From Gynurincola endophyticus (GTDB lineage: Bacteria; Bacteroidota; Bacteroidia; Chitinophagales; Chitinophagaceae), in NCBI RefSeq assembly GCF_003991195.1, contig NZ_RCWL01000009.1, forward strand, positions 124,001 to 188,000: a stretch of DNA of 64,000 nucleotides. The letters are read 5' to 3'. Under the pieces are notes generated by a model that was not told the DNA's origin, searched no databases, and worked only from the letters and a program-made list of their open reading frames with translations. This document shows, in pieces, positions 44,169 through 52,447 of this stretch; the first letter of the stretch is position 1; each line of letters begins with the position of its first letter. A program made the translations under genes and the position numbers.

Positions 44169-45605
44169 ATGGATACTATTTTATTCAATACAAGCACGCG
44201 CCCTGGTATAAGGATATATCTGTTGTTGATTTTTTTTGTTTTCACATATATCAATACTAATGCTCAGGAAAAAGATTCTTCCGTTATTAATCCCTTACAA
44301 ATTGATTTACCGGTATTTGATCTGCCGTTTATGTGGAAAGCATCAAAAACTGGTGTATTAGGAGATAACTTTTCCATGGAACAATCTCTTGCAGTTACGC
44401 AAAATATACATCGCCTGAACTATCATTATAATAACCGGTTATGGTATAATATCATTCAACCAACGAACAAAAAAAAGAAAGTGTTCAATAGAATTGCAGC
44501 AAATGTTTCTGCCGGAATAATTGATTACGCTTACACTTACTACTTTGTAGCTTTTTCTATTCAATGGATGCATGAAGAGTTTCACAGAAGCGATTTAACT
44601 CTAATGGGTATTTCTTCTTATGATGAAACTTATAACAGATTTACCGGTGGTTATGCAAACGGATCTGTTAGTAAAGTAAAAGATGAAGATCTTATCCGTT
44701 TAAAAAGAGAAGCACCTCAGAAAATGGTCAGAAGTTTTGCAGCCGGCATTGAAAGTGAATTCTTGCTCCTAAGAGGTTTACAACGCGATAACTTCTTTGA
44801 AAAATCAAAGTATCCGAATATTCTGCTCAATATCTTATTAACAAACCATGCAATCGGATATGTAAACCAGTTCAGAAATAGTGATTATAATGCCAGTATA
44901 GACAGCATGAATAAATACGGTACCAGTATAGCCGACCGAGATTATGTTGGTTGGGATTTTACTCCGTGGGTATATGACCTGCATCGTCCCAATGAAGCAT
45001 ATGATGCCCGCGGTATACACCCAGGTGGTAACGGTATCAACAGAGCGATCAAAACAACTGATCTGAACAGAGAAGAGCTTGATTACCTGAAAAAGATGGG
45101 AAGAATGCAGTACCTCAACTATATTTCGCCCTTTATGATTGGTATTAATCGTATTCCAATTGGTAAAAACACAACTTTTAATTTTGCTGTAAGGCATTAC
45201 CTCAACTCTTTCGGTTATGATTTAACCACCGATTTTTTTGTTGATCATAAGGGTAAACAGTTTTTGCTCTCTCTACATGGTTATAGCAGTAAAAATCTTT
45301 TTTTGCCGGGTATTGAAATGGAATGGGCACCGGTAGAAATCAGGCAATCAAAAAACAATAATCGCTGGTCAATACAACCGTCTGTGATGTTTTGGATGCA
45401 GCCAGACGATTTTTATGCATCCAAAGGCAACGCCGGAGGATTACTTCGGGTTAAAACAGCCTATTCAATGAATGACCAATGGAAGATTTATACTACAGTG
45501 GAAGGAAAAACAAAAGGCTGGGTAGCCGGTAACCCCTTCTTAGATGCCAACCTTAGTGTACGGGCCGGTATTTATGCCAGATTAAGAAAAAAAATGAAAG
45601 TGTAA
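44169..45605 (+). CDS. Unrecognised secreted protein with HEEFH metal-binding motif
   Basis: A 478-residue protein not matched to a known family. A hydrophobic N-terminus (residues about 14-32, ending INTNAQ) is a signal peptide. At residues 135-139 lies HEEFH, an HExxH motif, inside the sequence YYFVAFSIQWMHEEFHRSDL. HExxH is the zinc-binding motif of many metallopeptidases; the third ligand is not obvious, with IESEF near residue 200 a possible candidate. The last 150 residues are rich in alternating strands ending ARLRKKMKV, which could be an outer-membrane or beta-sandwich domain. A strong terminator follows. Confidence 0.55.
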   Translation: MDTILFNTSTRPGIRIYLLLIFFVFTYINTNAQEKDSSVINPLQIDLPVFDLPFMWKASKTGVLGDNFSMEQSLAVTQNIHRLNYHYNNRLWYNIIQPTNKKKKVFNRIAANVSAGIIDYAYTYYFVAFSIQWMHEEFHRSDLTLMGISSYDETYNRFTGGYANGSVSKVKDEDLIRLKREAPQKMVRSFAAGIESEFLLLRGLQRDNFFEKSKYPNILLNILLTNHAIGYVNQFRNSDYNASIDSMNKYGTSIADRDYVGWDFTPWVYDLHRPNEAYDARGIHPGGNGINRAIKTTDLNREELDYLKKMGRMQYLNYISPFMIGINRIPIGKNTTFNFAVRHYLNSFGYDLTTDFFVDHKGKQFLLSLHGYSSKNLFLPGIEMEWAPVEIRQSKNNNRWSIQPSVMFWMQPDDFYASKGNAGGLLRVKTAYSMNDQWKIYTTVEGKTKGWVAGNPFLDANLSVRAGIYARLRKKMKV

Positions 45606-45652
45606 TTGTTTAGTAAGTAGTGTTTTGTTATACTACTTGTCATATATGGGAA

Positions 45653-45683
45653 GCCCTCCAATTCTTTGGAGGGCAATTTTTTT
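45653..45683 (+). terminator. Intrinsic terminator
   Basis: GCCCTCCAA (45653-45661) and TTGGAGGGC (45666-45674) form a perfect 9-bp stem, followed by AATTTTTTT. It ends the HEEFH gene on the plus strand. Confidence 0.85.
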
Positions 45684-45688
45684 GAGCC

Positions 45689-45907
45689 TTATGAAGTCTT
45701 CCCTTTAAATGTGGCATAAATGGCCATGGCATGACCGTGACCTAAATCAAACTCTTCTTTGAGCCAGTCGGTTATTTGCGTTGCTTTTACTGTTTTAGGA
45801 ATTTCACCTTTTACCAGAAAGCCTTTTTTAACAGCTAATTTTTTGAAATCTTCAGGTGTCTTTCCCGTTTTTGAATGAATGTTATCTATATATGCTTGAA
45901 ACGACAT
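45689..45907 (-). CDS. DUF4287 family protein
   Basis: A 72-residue protein made of one DUF4287 domain: FQAYIDNIHSKTGKTPEDF, ITDWLKEEFDLGHGHAMAIY. The GHGHAMAI segment is the strongest mark. These small proteins are widespread and of unknown function; some are fused to DUF5655. It starts 3 bases after the DoxX gene stop, so the two form an operon. Confidence 0.88.
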   Translation of the reverse strand: MSFQAYIDNIHSKTGKTPEDFKKLAVKKGFLVKGEIPKTVKATQITDWLKEEFDLGHGHAMAIYATFKGKTS

Positions 45908-45910
45908 ATG

Positions 45911-46285
45911 CTAAGCTTTTGATGTGAAACGTAGTTTGTGATAATAGTAATAAGAAACGACCAGTACTCCTAAAATTATAAGTGGCATGAAAGTCTGAAA
46001 ATCGATACCGTCGACCGCCGCATGACTGATGCAGGCAAATAGTAATGTAAAGGTAAATCCGGCATAGGCCCATTCTTTAAGTTTAACCGGCAGTTTTGGA
46101 AGAATCAACACCAGCGCCCCCAACACTTTAAAAACGACTAATGCATTTCCAAAGTACTCAGGATAACCCAGATGGCGGATTCCTTCTTTTGCCAGTTCGG
46201 TCTGTGACGTAAATGCAGGCATTACTCCTTCAAATAAAAAGAAGAGAATAGTACTGACCCAATAAATTATTTTTTCTTTTTTCAT
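45911..46285 (-). CDS. DoxX-like membrane protein
   Basis: A 124-residue protein with four membrane helices, of the DoxX-like group: IIYWVSTILFFLFEGVMPAF, LGYPEYFGNALVVFKVLGAL and YAGFTFTLLFACISHAAVDG. The GYPEYF and FKVLGALVLILP segments are typical. DoxX-like proteins are thought to act in quinone or thiosulfate redox or simply as small membrane proteins; the role here is unknown. The DUF4287 gene lies 3 bases downstream. Confidence 0.85.
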   Translation of the reverse strand: MKKEKIIYWVSTILFFLFEGVMPAFTSQTELAKEGIRHLGYPEYFGNALVVFKVLGALVLILPKLPVKLKEWAYAGFTFTLLFACISHAAVDGIDFQTFMPLIILGVLVVSYYYYHKLRFTSKA

Positions 46286-46553
46286 AGTAAGGTTAAGTGA
46301 GCTATTTTATTGAATAAAAACAATACCAGGCTATCTTTCAAAATGCAACTGATTGGTTGCAAGATAGGCTTCTTTTTTTATTTTACCAAAAAACAGTTAT
46401 AAAATAGTTGTTGATCAATGGTACACTCAATCACTTTGTTAACAGAACTTTGCTCCTTTTCCAGAATATTTCTACCCTTTTGATGTTCTAATCATACAGT
46501 TACTTATTTTTATGAAACGATCGTTTTCTTATAAATACCCAAACCTTCAACCT

Positions 46554-46973
46554 ATGCCCCGTCTGTTATTATTTACGCTCCTCTCCTTTTTTGTGATCAC
46601 ACTGACTGCTCAACAATCCAATACTGCTTTAGGTGATACGTTGGAGCTAAGAAAAGTTGGTGCAGGCTATCAATTTTTTCAGGGTACTCAACAATTGAAG
46701 ATGAAGCAGGTACAGGATATACTAAAAGTGAATGAAGAAGCTTTAAAAGAATTTAAATCAGCAAAGAGCTCTAATACGTTCGGTCAGATATTGGGGTTTG
46801 CCGGTGGCTTTATGATCGGTTGGACGATTGGTACAGCCATCTCTGGTGGCGAGGCAAACTGGACTATCGGAGGAGTTGGTGCAGGATTAGCTATCATTTC
46901 TTTTCCTATTGGAAACGGATTCAAGCGAAAAGCCAGAAACGCTGTAAATATCTATAACTCATCTTTACGATAA
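46554..46973 (+). CDS. Small secreted or membrane protein with Gly-rich helix
   Basis: Not recognised. From the ATG at 46554 (139 residues) it has a signal peptide (MPRLLLFTLLSFFVITLTAQ) and then a hydrophobic Gly-rich region (ILGFAGGFMIGWTIGTAISG, GGVGAGLAIISFPIG) that may form two membrane helices, like some Bacteroidota proteins of unknown role. The frame also starts at 46512 (153 residues). A cytosolic-looking basic tail (FKRKARNAVNIY) ends it. Confidence 0.5.
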   Translation: MPRLLLFTLLSFFVITLTAQQSNTALGDTLELRKVGAGYQFFQGTQQLKMKQVQDILKVNEEALKEFKSAKSSNTFGQILGFAGGFMIGWTIGTAISGGEANWTIGGVGAGLAIISFPIGNGFKRKARNAVNIYNSSLR

Positions 46974-47112
46974 GCTTATACTATTTAATAAATCCACCTC
47001 GTTTTTGCTGTAATAAGTGGGATGTCTGATGAAAATTTAGTATTTACACTTATTGTTTTTTTGAATCAGGTATTCTATTTTTATGTAAATCTAAATCCTA
47101 AAAACCTATACC

Positions 47113-47169
47113 ATGAATAAAATCTTACTCTTTACTTTGATTACCCTCTTCACCATCGGTTTAATTTAA
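47113..47169 (+). CDS. Very short hydrophobic ORF (18 codons)
   Basis: The ATG at 47113 opens an 18-codon frame, MNKILLFTLITLFTIGLI, in the 333-base gap before the nitrilase. It looks like the first half of a signal peptide. It may be a decayed gene start, a tiny membrane peptide, or a chance frame. There is nothing else in the gap. Confidence 0.2.
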   Translation: MNKILLFTLITLFTIGLI

Positions 47170-47306
47170 TATTCGTTTCAATTTTTCAACTCTAATCGTT
47201 CCAAACATATTGGTGCTGTTAAAATACTGCGTTCATTTATTTCATTTTTTTGATGAAATAAAATATTAAAATTTGTGTGAATTTTTACTTCGGAAAAATC
47301 ACATCA

Positions 47307-48033
47307 ATGAAAATAGCAGTTGCGCAGCTAAAAACAATAAAAGGAGATTTAAACGCAAGTATTCAATCTCACCTAAAATTGATTGACCTGGCTTCAAAAG
47401 CAGAGGCTGATGCCGTATTTTTTCCGGAATTGTCTTTAACCGGTTATGAATCTGCTTTGGCTCGTGAAATCGTATTGTCTGTTAACGATCCTCGTCTGTC
47501 GGTTTTTCAAACAGCAAGTGAGCTTCAAACTAACTATTGCATTGGGCTTTCCTACCCGTACTGCTGCGGGCATCTACATCACTATGATGATATTTGAACC
47601 ACAGCGGCCACCTCAATATTATTCCAAACAATTACTTCACTCGGATGAATTACCTTATTTTGCAAACGGACATGAGCAACTGATTCTGAACAGAGGCAAT
47701 CATCGTTTAGCACCTGCTATCTGCTATGAGAGCATGCAGATCAAACATTTGGAAAACGCTGTTTCTTTAGGGGCTTCTATTTATGTTGCCTGTGTTGCAG
47801 ATTCTGAAAAAGGTGTCTGCAATGCCTTTAAACATTACAGTACCATTTCACAAAAGTATTCCCTCCCGGTTTTAATGTCTAATAGTATTGGATTTTGTGA
47901 TAATTTTTTTAGTGTCGGACAATCAGGCGTCTGGAATAAAAAGGGTACCCTGCTAGCTCAGCTCAATGATCATGAGGAGGGTGTAATTGTGTATGATACG
48001 GAAAATGAACAAGCGGTTGTTTTCTTCCTGTGA
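47307..48033 (+). pseudogene. Carbon-nitrogen hydrolase (nitrilase family), frameshifted
   Basis: Two frames together encode one nitrilase-type amidohydrolase. The first part starts at the ATG at 47307 and has the catalytic Glu (Glu41 in FFPELSLTGYE). The second has the catalytic Lys (YYSKQLLHSDELPYF) and Cys (PAICYESM). The join falls at the GGG at 47544-47546: dropping one G reads TNYCIGFPTRTAAG, a normal nitrilase stretch. So the gene is split by a one-base insertion. It may be a true pseudogene or a sequencing error. The intact enzyme would hydrolyse a nitrile or amide. Confidence 0.75.
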
Positions 48034-48121
48034 TATTTACTTCCCGGCTTTTATTCTTCTTTTACAAATTAATGCAACGAAAATGCAACATAAAATGTCA
48101 CACACTATTAAAGTACATTTT

Positions 48122-48595
48122 ATGACCAGAACTTTCATACCTGTTATACTACTTTCATCCTTTCTGTTGATACTTTCCTGCAGTAAAAAAGAAGTAGACA
48201 CTTCTGAAAAGCAAGAAATTGTTACGTGGCGGGAAGTGTCTGTTAAATACGGTGACCAGGAGTTTATTACCATCGATGACGGAAAAATATTCACGATGAA
48301 TTTACCGGTGAATAATAACACTGAAAATACTCCATTAAAAGGAACCTATTCGTACGATGCTTCAAACCTGGGGCTGGAAATAGCCTATACCGGACATATC
48401 ATAGGCAATCTGTCTAAACAATGGCTGGCATTTGTAAAAGTAGAAGATAATAAGGTTATCGATACGATTGCAAAACTCTCTTACTCGGCATATTATGGTG
48501 CACCGATAATGATATTGAAGAATGAAAAGGCTGATCCGGTAATTGAAGTTCGCTATGAAAGTCAAACTGCTATCCCTTTACCGCATGGTCATTAA
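48122..48595 (+). CDS. Hypothetical lipoprotein, 157 residues
   Basis: Not recognised. I chose the ATG at 48122, which gives a lipoprotein signal (PVILLSSFLLILSC, acylated Cys20) and then SKKEVDTSEK. The frame opens earlier, at 47987, overlapping the nitrilase end, but that part is not signal-like. The mature part is beta-rich (REVSVKYGDQEFITIDDGKI; LGLEIAYTGHIIGNL). It starts 88 bases after the nitrilase. Confidence 0.55.
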   Translation: MTRTFIPVILLSSFLLILSCSKKEVDTSEKQEIVTWREVSVKYGDQEFITIDDGKIFTMNLPVNNNTENTPLKGTYSYDASNLGLEIAYTGHIIGNLSKQWLAFVKVEDNKVIDTIAKLSYSAYYGAPIMILKNEKADPVIEVRYESQTAIPLPHGH

Positions 48596-48646
48596 TGAAC
48601 CATAGTGGCATAACAATTGATATATTCTATTTCTAACATTCGTATT

Positions 48647-49021
48647 ATGAAACTTACAAAAATTACTTTTCCGCTCGTAGTGTCTGTGTTAACCTTAACG
48701 CTGTATTCCTGCGATTCTATGCAACAACAACCTGCTCCTGAAGATGTTGCTCCTGTAGAAGAGGTAAAACAACCTGAAGAAGAACAAACCATCAGAATTT
48801 CAGGGATAGTAACCAGTATAGAAAACGGAAAAGATGGTTATATGGCTACTATTAAAGCGGCAGATGGTCAGGAATATATTGCTACGATCAGTGTGGTAAA
48901 TCTAAATAAGTATGGTGGTACTTATAAGAAAAAAGAATTGAATGATAGTGTAACCGTAGCCGGACCCACCTGGGCTGATGCAGAAGGCAAAAAATATATC
49001 ATGGCTAAAGAACTGGAATAA
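48647..49021 (+). CDS. Small lipoprotein, possible OB-fold
   Basis: A 124-residue lipoprotein (signal ending LTLTLYSC, Cys20 or so, then DSMQQQPAPEDV). An acidic Pro/Glu linker leads to a small beta domain (IRISGIVTSIENGKDGYMAT, GQEYIATISVVNLNKYGG), which has the look of an OB- or S1-like barrel. I chose the ATG at 48647. Function unknown. A repeat element and the TPP riboswitch lie downstream. Confidence 0.55.
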   Translation: MKLTKITFPLVVSVLTLTLYSCDSMQQQPAPEDVAPVEEVKQPEEEQTIRISGIVTSIENGKDGYMATIKAADGQEYIATISVVNLNKYGGTYKKKELNDSVTVAGPTWADAEGKKYIMAKELE

Positions 49022-49094
49022 TTTTTCCTGAGCCAGTAATAAAATAACAGGAATTATTTCTTCGTGAAATTCTTTTCTGTTGATTAAAAAGATC

Positions 49095-49145
49095 AAACAT
49101 GAAGAAAATGAAGACATCATAACTTTCTTTATTTTTTTCATGTTT
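49095..49145. repeat. Imperfect palindrome of the AAACATGAAG repeat family
   Basis: A 20-base arm at 49095-49114 (starting AAACATGAAG) is inverted at 49126-49145 (ending TTCATGTTT), 18 of 20 positions matching. The first 19 bases are identical to those at 5153-5171, where the same arm also occurs inverted. It lies just upstream of the thiamin operon leader. Confidence 0.5.
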
Positions 49146-49188
49146 TTTCATTGATCATATGTTTTAATATTTTCGTAACTTTATAACC

Positions 49189-49265
49189 GCTTTAGGGGTA
49201 TTCTGAAAAAGAATTGAGAGAGTCCCTTTGAACCTGATACGGCTAACACCGACGTAGGGAAAAGC
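49189..49265 (+). promoter_or_regulatory. TPP riboswitch (THI element)
   Basis: The aptamer core is easily read: P1 GCTTT (49189-49193) with AAAGC (49261-49265), then GGGGTATTCTGA, and the invariant CCCTTTGAACCTGATACGG, followed by TAACACCGACGTAGGGA. These match the conserved THI-box segments CUGAGA-like and CCUGAU...CGUAGGGAA. It binds thiamin pyrophosphate and controls the thiamin operon. A -7-like TAACTTTA at 49176-49183 may start the transcript just before P1, with a TTG at 49151-49153 as a possible -33 partner. Confidence 0.93.
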
Positions 49266-49295
49266 AATAAGACAATGTTGCGTCTTATCCTTTTC
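49259..49295 (+). promoter_or_regulatory. Riboswitch expression platform hairpin
   Basis: ATAAGAC (49267-49273) pairs with GTCTTAT (49282-49288). The stem can be extended by GAAAAG (49259-49264) with CTTTTC (49290-49295), which uses up the 3' strand of P1. So aptamer folding (P1) and the long hairpin exclude each other, which fits a TPP-dependent switch. The actual output (termination or translation) cannot be settled from the sequence. Confidence 0.5.
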
Positions 49296-49335
49296 TGCTC
49301 CGGATATTTTCCTAAAGCCATTTTAAATTTAATGA

Positions 49336-50136
49336 ATGACTATGGAAAAGAATCTTTGGAAGCACATCTTACACGTTAAGCAACAATCTCCTTTAGTACA
49401 TAACATTACCAATTATGTGGTAATGAATAACACGGCAAATGCACTACTCGCTGCCGGAGCTTCCCCTATCATGGCACATGCCAAATCAGAAATACACGAT
49501 ATGGTTCAACTGGCACATGCGCTGGTTATTAATATCGGTACCCTGGATGAATATTGGACGGAGTCTATGCTCATTGCTGCTAAAGAAGCTAAATCTAATA
49601 AAACTCCCTGGGTCTTAGATCCGGTGGGCGCCGGAGCTACTCCCTTCCGCGACCAGGTACTGAGCGTATTGCTTACTTATAGTCCTACCGTGGTCAGAGG
49701 CAATGCTTCTGAGATCATAGCACTGGCAAAAGCTAACAAAACTGCTACGAAAGGCGTGGATAGTACGGCTGCCAGTAATGAAGCGATTGATGCTGCCAGA
49801 AACATCCATAACCAATATGGTTGTATTGTTTGCATTTCGGGCGAAACCGATATTATTATTGATGAAGAAAGGGCAGTGATGATTAATAACGGACATCCGT
49901 TAATGACTAAAGTTACCGGACTTGGCTGCTCTGCTTCTGCGCTCATCGGTGCATTTATCGGTATCATTCCCAATAAAACCGAAGCGGTTGCTGCTGCTAT
50001 GGCATTATTGTCTGTAGCAGGTGAACTGGCCGAACAAAAAAGTAACGGCCCCGGTAGTTTACAAATGCACCTGCTCGATAAACTGTATAACATTACTGAA
50101 GAAGAGTTTCTCGCACACGTTAAAATAACTCATTAA
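49336..50136 (+). CDS. thiM: Hydroxyethylthiazole kinase
   Basis: A 266-residue ThiM, which phosphorylates 4-methyl-5-(2-hydroxyethyl)thiazole for salvage. Family marks: PLVHNITNYVVMNNTANALL near the N-terminus, GASPIMAHA, WVLDPVGAGATPFR, VRGNASEIIALA, and the ATP/anion-hole segment VTGLGCSASALIGAF with the catalytic Cys. It is the first gene of the operon behind the TPP riboswitch. The ATG at 49342 is an alternative start. Its stop overlaps the thiE start (TAATG). Confidence 0.96.
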   Translation: MTMEKNLWKHILHVKQQSPLVHNITNYVVMNNTANALLAAGASPIMAHAKSEIHDMVQLAHALVINIGTLDEYWTESMLIAAKEAKSNKTPWVLDPVGAGATPFRDQVLSVLLTYSPTVVRGNASEIIALAKANKTATKGVDSTAASNEAIDAARNIHNQYGCIVCISGETDIIIDEERAVMINNGHPLMTKVTGLGCSASALIGAFIGIIPNKTEAVAAAMALLSVAGELAEQKSNGPGSLQMHLLDKLYNITEEEFLAHVKITH

Positions 50137-50774
50137 TGAGTAACCATTTGCAGTTTCCTTATCAATTGTACCTGGTTATTTCGGAAGCCGATTGCCGGGG
50201 AAGAAACTTTTTACAGGTGGCAGAAGCTGCCATTCTTGGTGGTGTAGATATCATTCAACTTCGTGAAAAAGATCTTTCTACTGACGTATTCCTGAAAAGA
50301 GCTGTTGAACTAAAGCAGATAACTGATAAGTATAACGTACCGTTGATCATTAATGATAATATTACCGTTGCAGAAAAAGTGGATGCATTTGGCATTCATG
50401 TAGGCAATAGTGATACCCCTCCGGTTCTGCTAAGAAAAAATCAGGCTTTTGAAAATAAAATGATTGGTTATTCGATCGAATACATTGAGCAGTTAACCAA
50501 TATCCAGACTGCTGTAGCAGATTATCTGGGTGTAAGCCCGGTGTTTAGTACCGCTACTAAAACTGATACGGTAACAGAATGGGGACTGGATGGTATTCGT
50601 ACAATTCGCGAAATGACCGTTAAGCCACTGGTAGCGATCGGAAATATGCATTTGAAAAATATTCGTTCGGTAATAGATGCGGGTGCAGATTGTATTGCCG
50701 TTGTTTCGGCAATCTGTGCAGCTGATTGTCCGCAACAGGCTGCCAGCGAATTAAAAAATGAAATATTAAAATGA
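50136..50774 (+). CDS. thiE: Thiamin-phosphate synthase
   Basis: A 212-residue ThiE, a TIM barrel that joins HMP-pyrophosphate and the thiazole phosphate into thiamin phosphate. Marks: IIQLREKDLST (pyrophosphate loop), PLIINDNITVAEKVDAFGIH, and the anion-binding GVSPVFSTATKTD, plus GADCIAVVSAIC near the end. It overlaps thiM and thiD (ATGA), so the four genes are translated from one transcript. Confidence 0.95.
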   Translation: MSNHLQFPYQLYLVISEADCRGRNFLQVAEAAILGGVDIIQLREKDLSTDVFLKRAVELKQITDKYNVPLIINDNITVAEKVDAFGIHVGNSDTPPVLLRKNQAFENKMIGYSIEYIEQLTNIQTAVADYLGVSPVFSTATKTDTVTEWGLDGIRTIREMTVKPLVAIGNMHLKNIRSVIDAGADCIAVVSAICAADCPQQAASELKNEILK

Positions 50775-51604
50775 AAAAATTTACCTATCCATCGGTGTTA
50801 ACCATTGCCGGGTTTGACGGCAGCGGAGGCGCCGGTATACAAGCAGATATCAAAACTTTTTCTGCATTAGGTTGCTACGCCACTTCCGTATTAACCGCAT
50901 TGCCCGTGCAAAATACGCAGGGAGTACGTAAAATATATCCGATTCCTGTTGAAGCTGTAGCAGATCAGATAGATGCCATCATGGAAGATATTTTTCCTAA
51001 TGCCATCAAAATAGGAATGGTACATACACCTGCATTAGTAGAAACAATAGCCAATAGCTTAAAGAAATATAAAAAGGTTCCGGTAGTATTTGATCCGGTA
51101 ATGGTCGCTACCAGCGGACATCGTTTAATTGAAGAAGAAACGATCAGCTCCATTATCGATCAACTGCTTCCACTTACAGCAATCATTACTCCGAATATGG
51201 ACGAAGCAGCTATTCTGGCAAAGATGCAAGTAACGACTCCTGATGATATGCTTGTAGCAGGAAAACGTATTCTAGAGCTGGGCTGTAAAAATTTATTGCT
51301 AAAGGGTGGGCATCAGGAAACAGCACGTATTACTTCTTTCTTTTTTGAAAAAGACGGCAGTTACAAAACTTTCGAAACTGAAAAATTTAATACCAATAAT
51401 ACACACGGTTCGGGATGTACATTATCCTCTGCCATTGCCGCCTGTCTGGCATTAGGAAAATCGTTAGAAGAGGCTGTAAACCTCGGTCAGGAATATGTTT
51501 TTGAAGCCATCAAGGCAGGAAAGGATGTACAAACAGGAAAAGGAAACGGGCCCCTGAATCACTTCTTTAACCCACAAAAATTAGTAAAATATGAAATGGT
51601 CTGA
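50771..51604 (+). CDS. thiD: Hydroxymethylpyrimidine/phosphomethylpyrimidine kinase
   Basis: A 277-residue ThiD of the ribokinase fold, which phosphorylates HMP to HMP-P and HMP-PP. Marks: IAGFDGSGGAGIQADIKTF, the TSVLTALPVQNTQGV stretch, VVFDPVMVATSGHRL, LLLKGGHQ and the catalytic-Asp-containing region TNNTHGSGCTLSSAIAA. It supplies the pyrimidine substrate for ThiE. It overlaps thiE by 4 bases and tenA by 14. Confidence 0.96.
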   Translation: MKKFTYPSVLTIAGFDGSGGAGIQADIKTFSALGCYATSVLTALPVQNTQGVRKIYPIPVEAVADQIDAIMEDIFPNAIKIGMVHTPALVETIANSLKKYKKVPVVFDPVMVATSGHRLIEEETISSIIDQLLPLTAIITPNMDEAAILAKMQVTTPDDMLVAGKRILELGCKNLLLKGGHQETARITSFFFEKDGSYKTFETEKFNTNNTHGSGCTLSSAIAACLALGKSLEEAVNLGQEYVFEAIKAGKDVQTGKGNGPLNHFFNPQKLVKYEMV

Positions 51605-52241
51605 ACAGGTTTGGAGTAGAATTGAAAAAGACTATCAATCGATACTAAAAATGCCTTTTATTACAGAACTGGCAGACGGAAGCTTACCCAAAAATAAGTT
51701 TCAGTTTTATATGGCACAGGATTCTATTTATCTGGAACATTTTGGAAGAGCACTCGCATTAGTAGGTGCACGCGCACATGATATTAAAGACGCCCTGTCG
51801 TTTATGGGATTTGCTGCTAATGCCATCGTTGTTGAAAATGCTTTACATGAGTCTTATTTTGTAGATTTTGGAGTAACGGATAAAGGTAAAATTGAACCTG
51901 CCTGTCATCATTATGTGCATTTTTTAAAAAGCACTACAGCGTTGGATGCAGTAGAAGTAGGAATGGCTGCTGTACTCCCCTGCTTCTGGATCTATCAGCG
52001 GGTAGGTGATCATATTTATAAAAACAGTAAAGCTGAAAACAATCCCTATCAAAAATGGATTAATACATATAGTGGAGAAGAATTTGGCGTAGCAGTTCAA
52101 CAGGCTATCATGAGTTGCGATGAGGTTGCTGCTAAAACTACATCGGTGATAAGAGATAAAATGACAGAGGCATTTGTTGCTTCTACCTTGCTCGAATATA
52201 ATTTCTGGCAGGCTGCCTATGATTTAAAAATGTGGAGATAA
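51591..52241 (+). CDS. tenA: Aminopyrimidine aminohydrolase / thiaminase II
   Basis: A 216-residue TenA, an all-helical enzyme that turns degraded thiamin (aminomethyl-HMP) into HMP for salvage. Marks: FYMAQDSIYLEHFGRALALV, the conserved Cys in AVLPCFWIYQRVGDHI and the catalytic Glu in LEYNFWQAAYDL, and EEFGVAVQQAI. It completes a salvage set: TenA provides HMP, ThiD phosphorylates it, ThiM provides the thiazole, ThiE couples them. No thiC or thiG is in the window. Confidence 0.94.
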   Translation: MKWSEQVWSRIEKDYQSILKMPFITELADGSLPKNKFQFYMAQDSIYLEHFGRALALVGARAHDIKDALSFMGFAANAIVVENALHESYFVDFGVTDKGKIEPACHHYVHFLKSTTALDAVEVGMAAVLPCFWIYQRVGDHIYKNSKAENNPYQKWINTYSGEEFGVAVQQAIMSCDEVAAKTTSVIRDKMTEAFVASTLLEYNFWQAAYDLKMWR

Positions 52242-52260
52242 ATCACGCATTCCTTTTACA

Positions 52261-52288
52261 AAAAAGCCTGCAAGCAGCAGGCTTTTTT
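52261..52288 (+). terminator. Intrinsic terminator of the thiamin operon
   Basis: AAAAAGCCTGC (52261-52271) and GCAGGCTTTTT (52277-52287) form a perfect 11-bp stem with a 5-base loop and a T-run. It ends the operon after tenA. Confidence 0.88.
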
Positions 52289-52447
52289 GTGTATGCATGC
52301 CACATTACCAGTAAATGATTGCAAAATAGTTGTATTTACTGATGGCATAGAATTTATGAATATATAGGTAATTTCAGAACCCGCTCTCTTTCTATAACAA
52401 CTTCTCATATTGTTTCATCTCAATATATTACCAATAAACTTGCTTTT

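Noticed and set aside
47446-47560. Independent gene starting at the second nitrilase frame
   Set aside because: Its first 30 residues are noise; the similarity starts exactly where the first frame is lost, so it is a frameshift, not a second gene.
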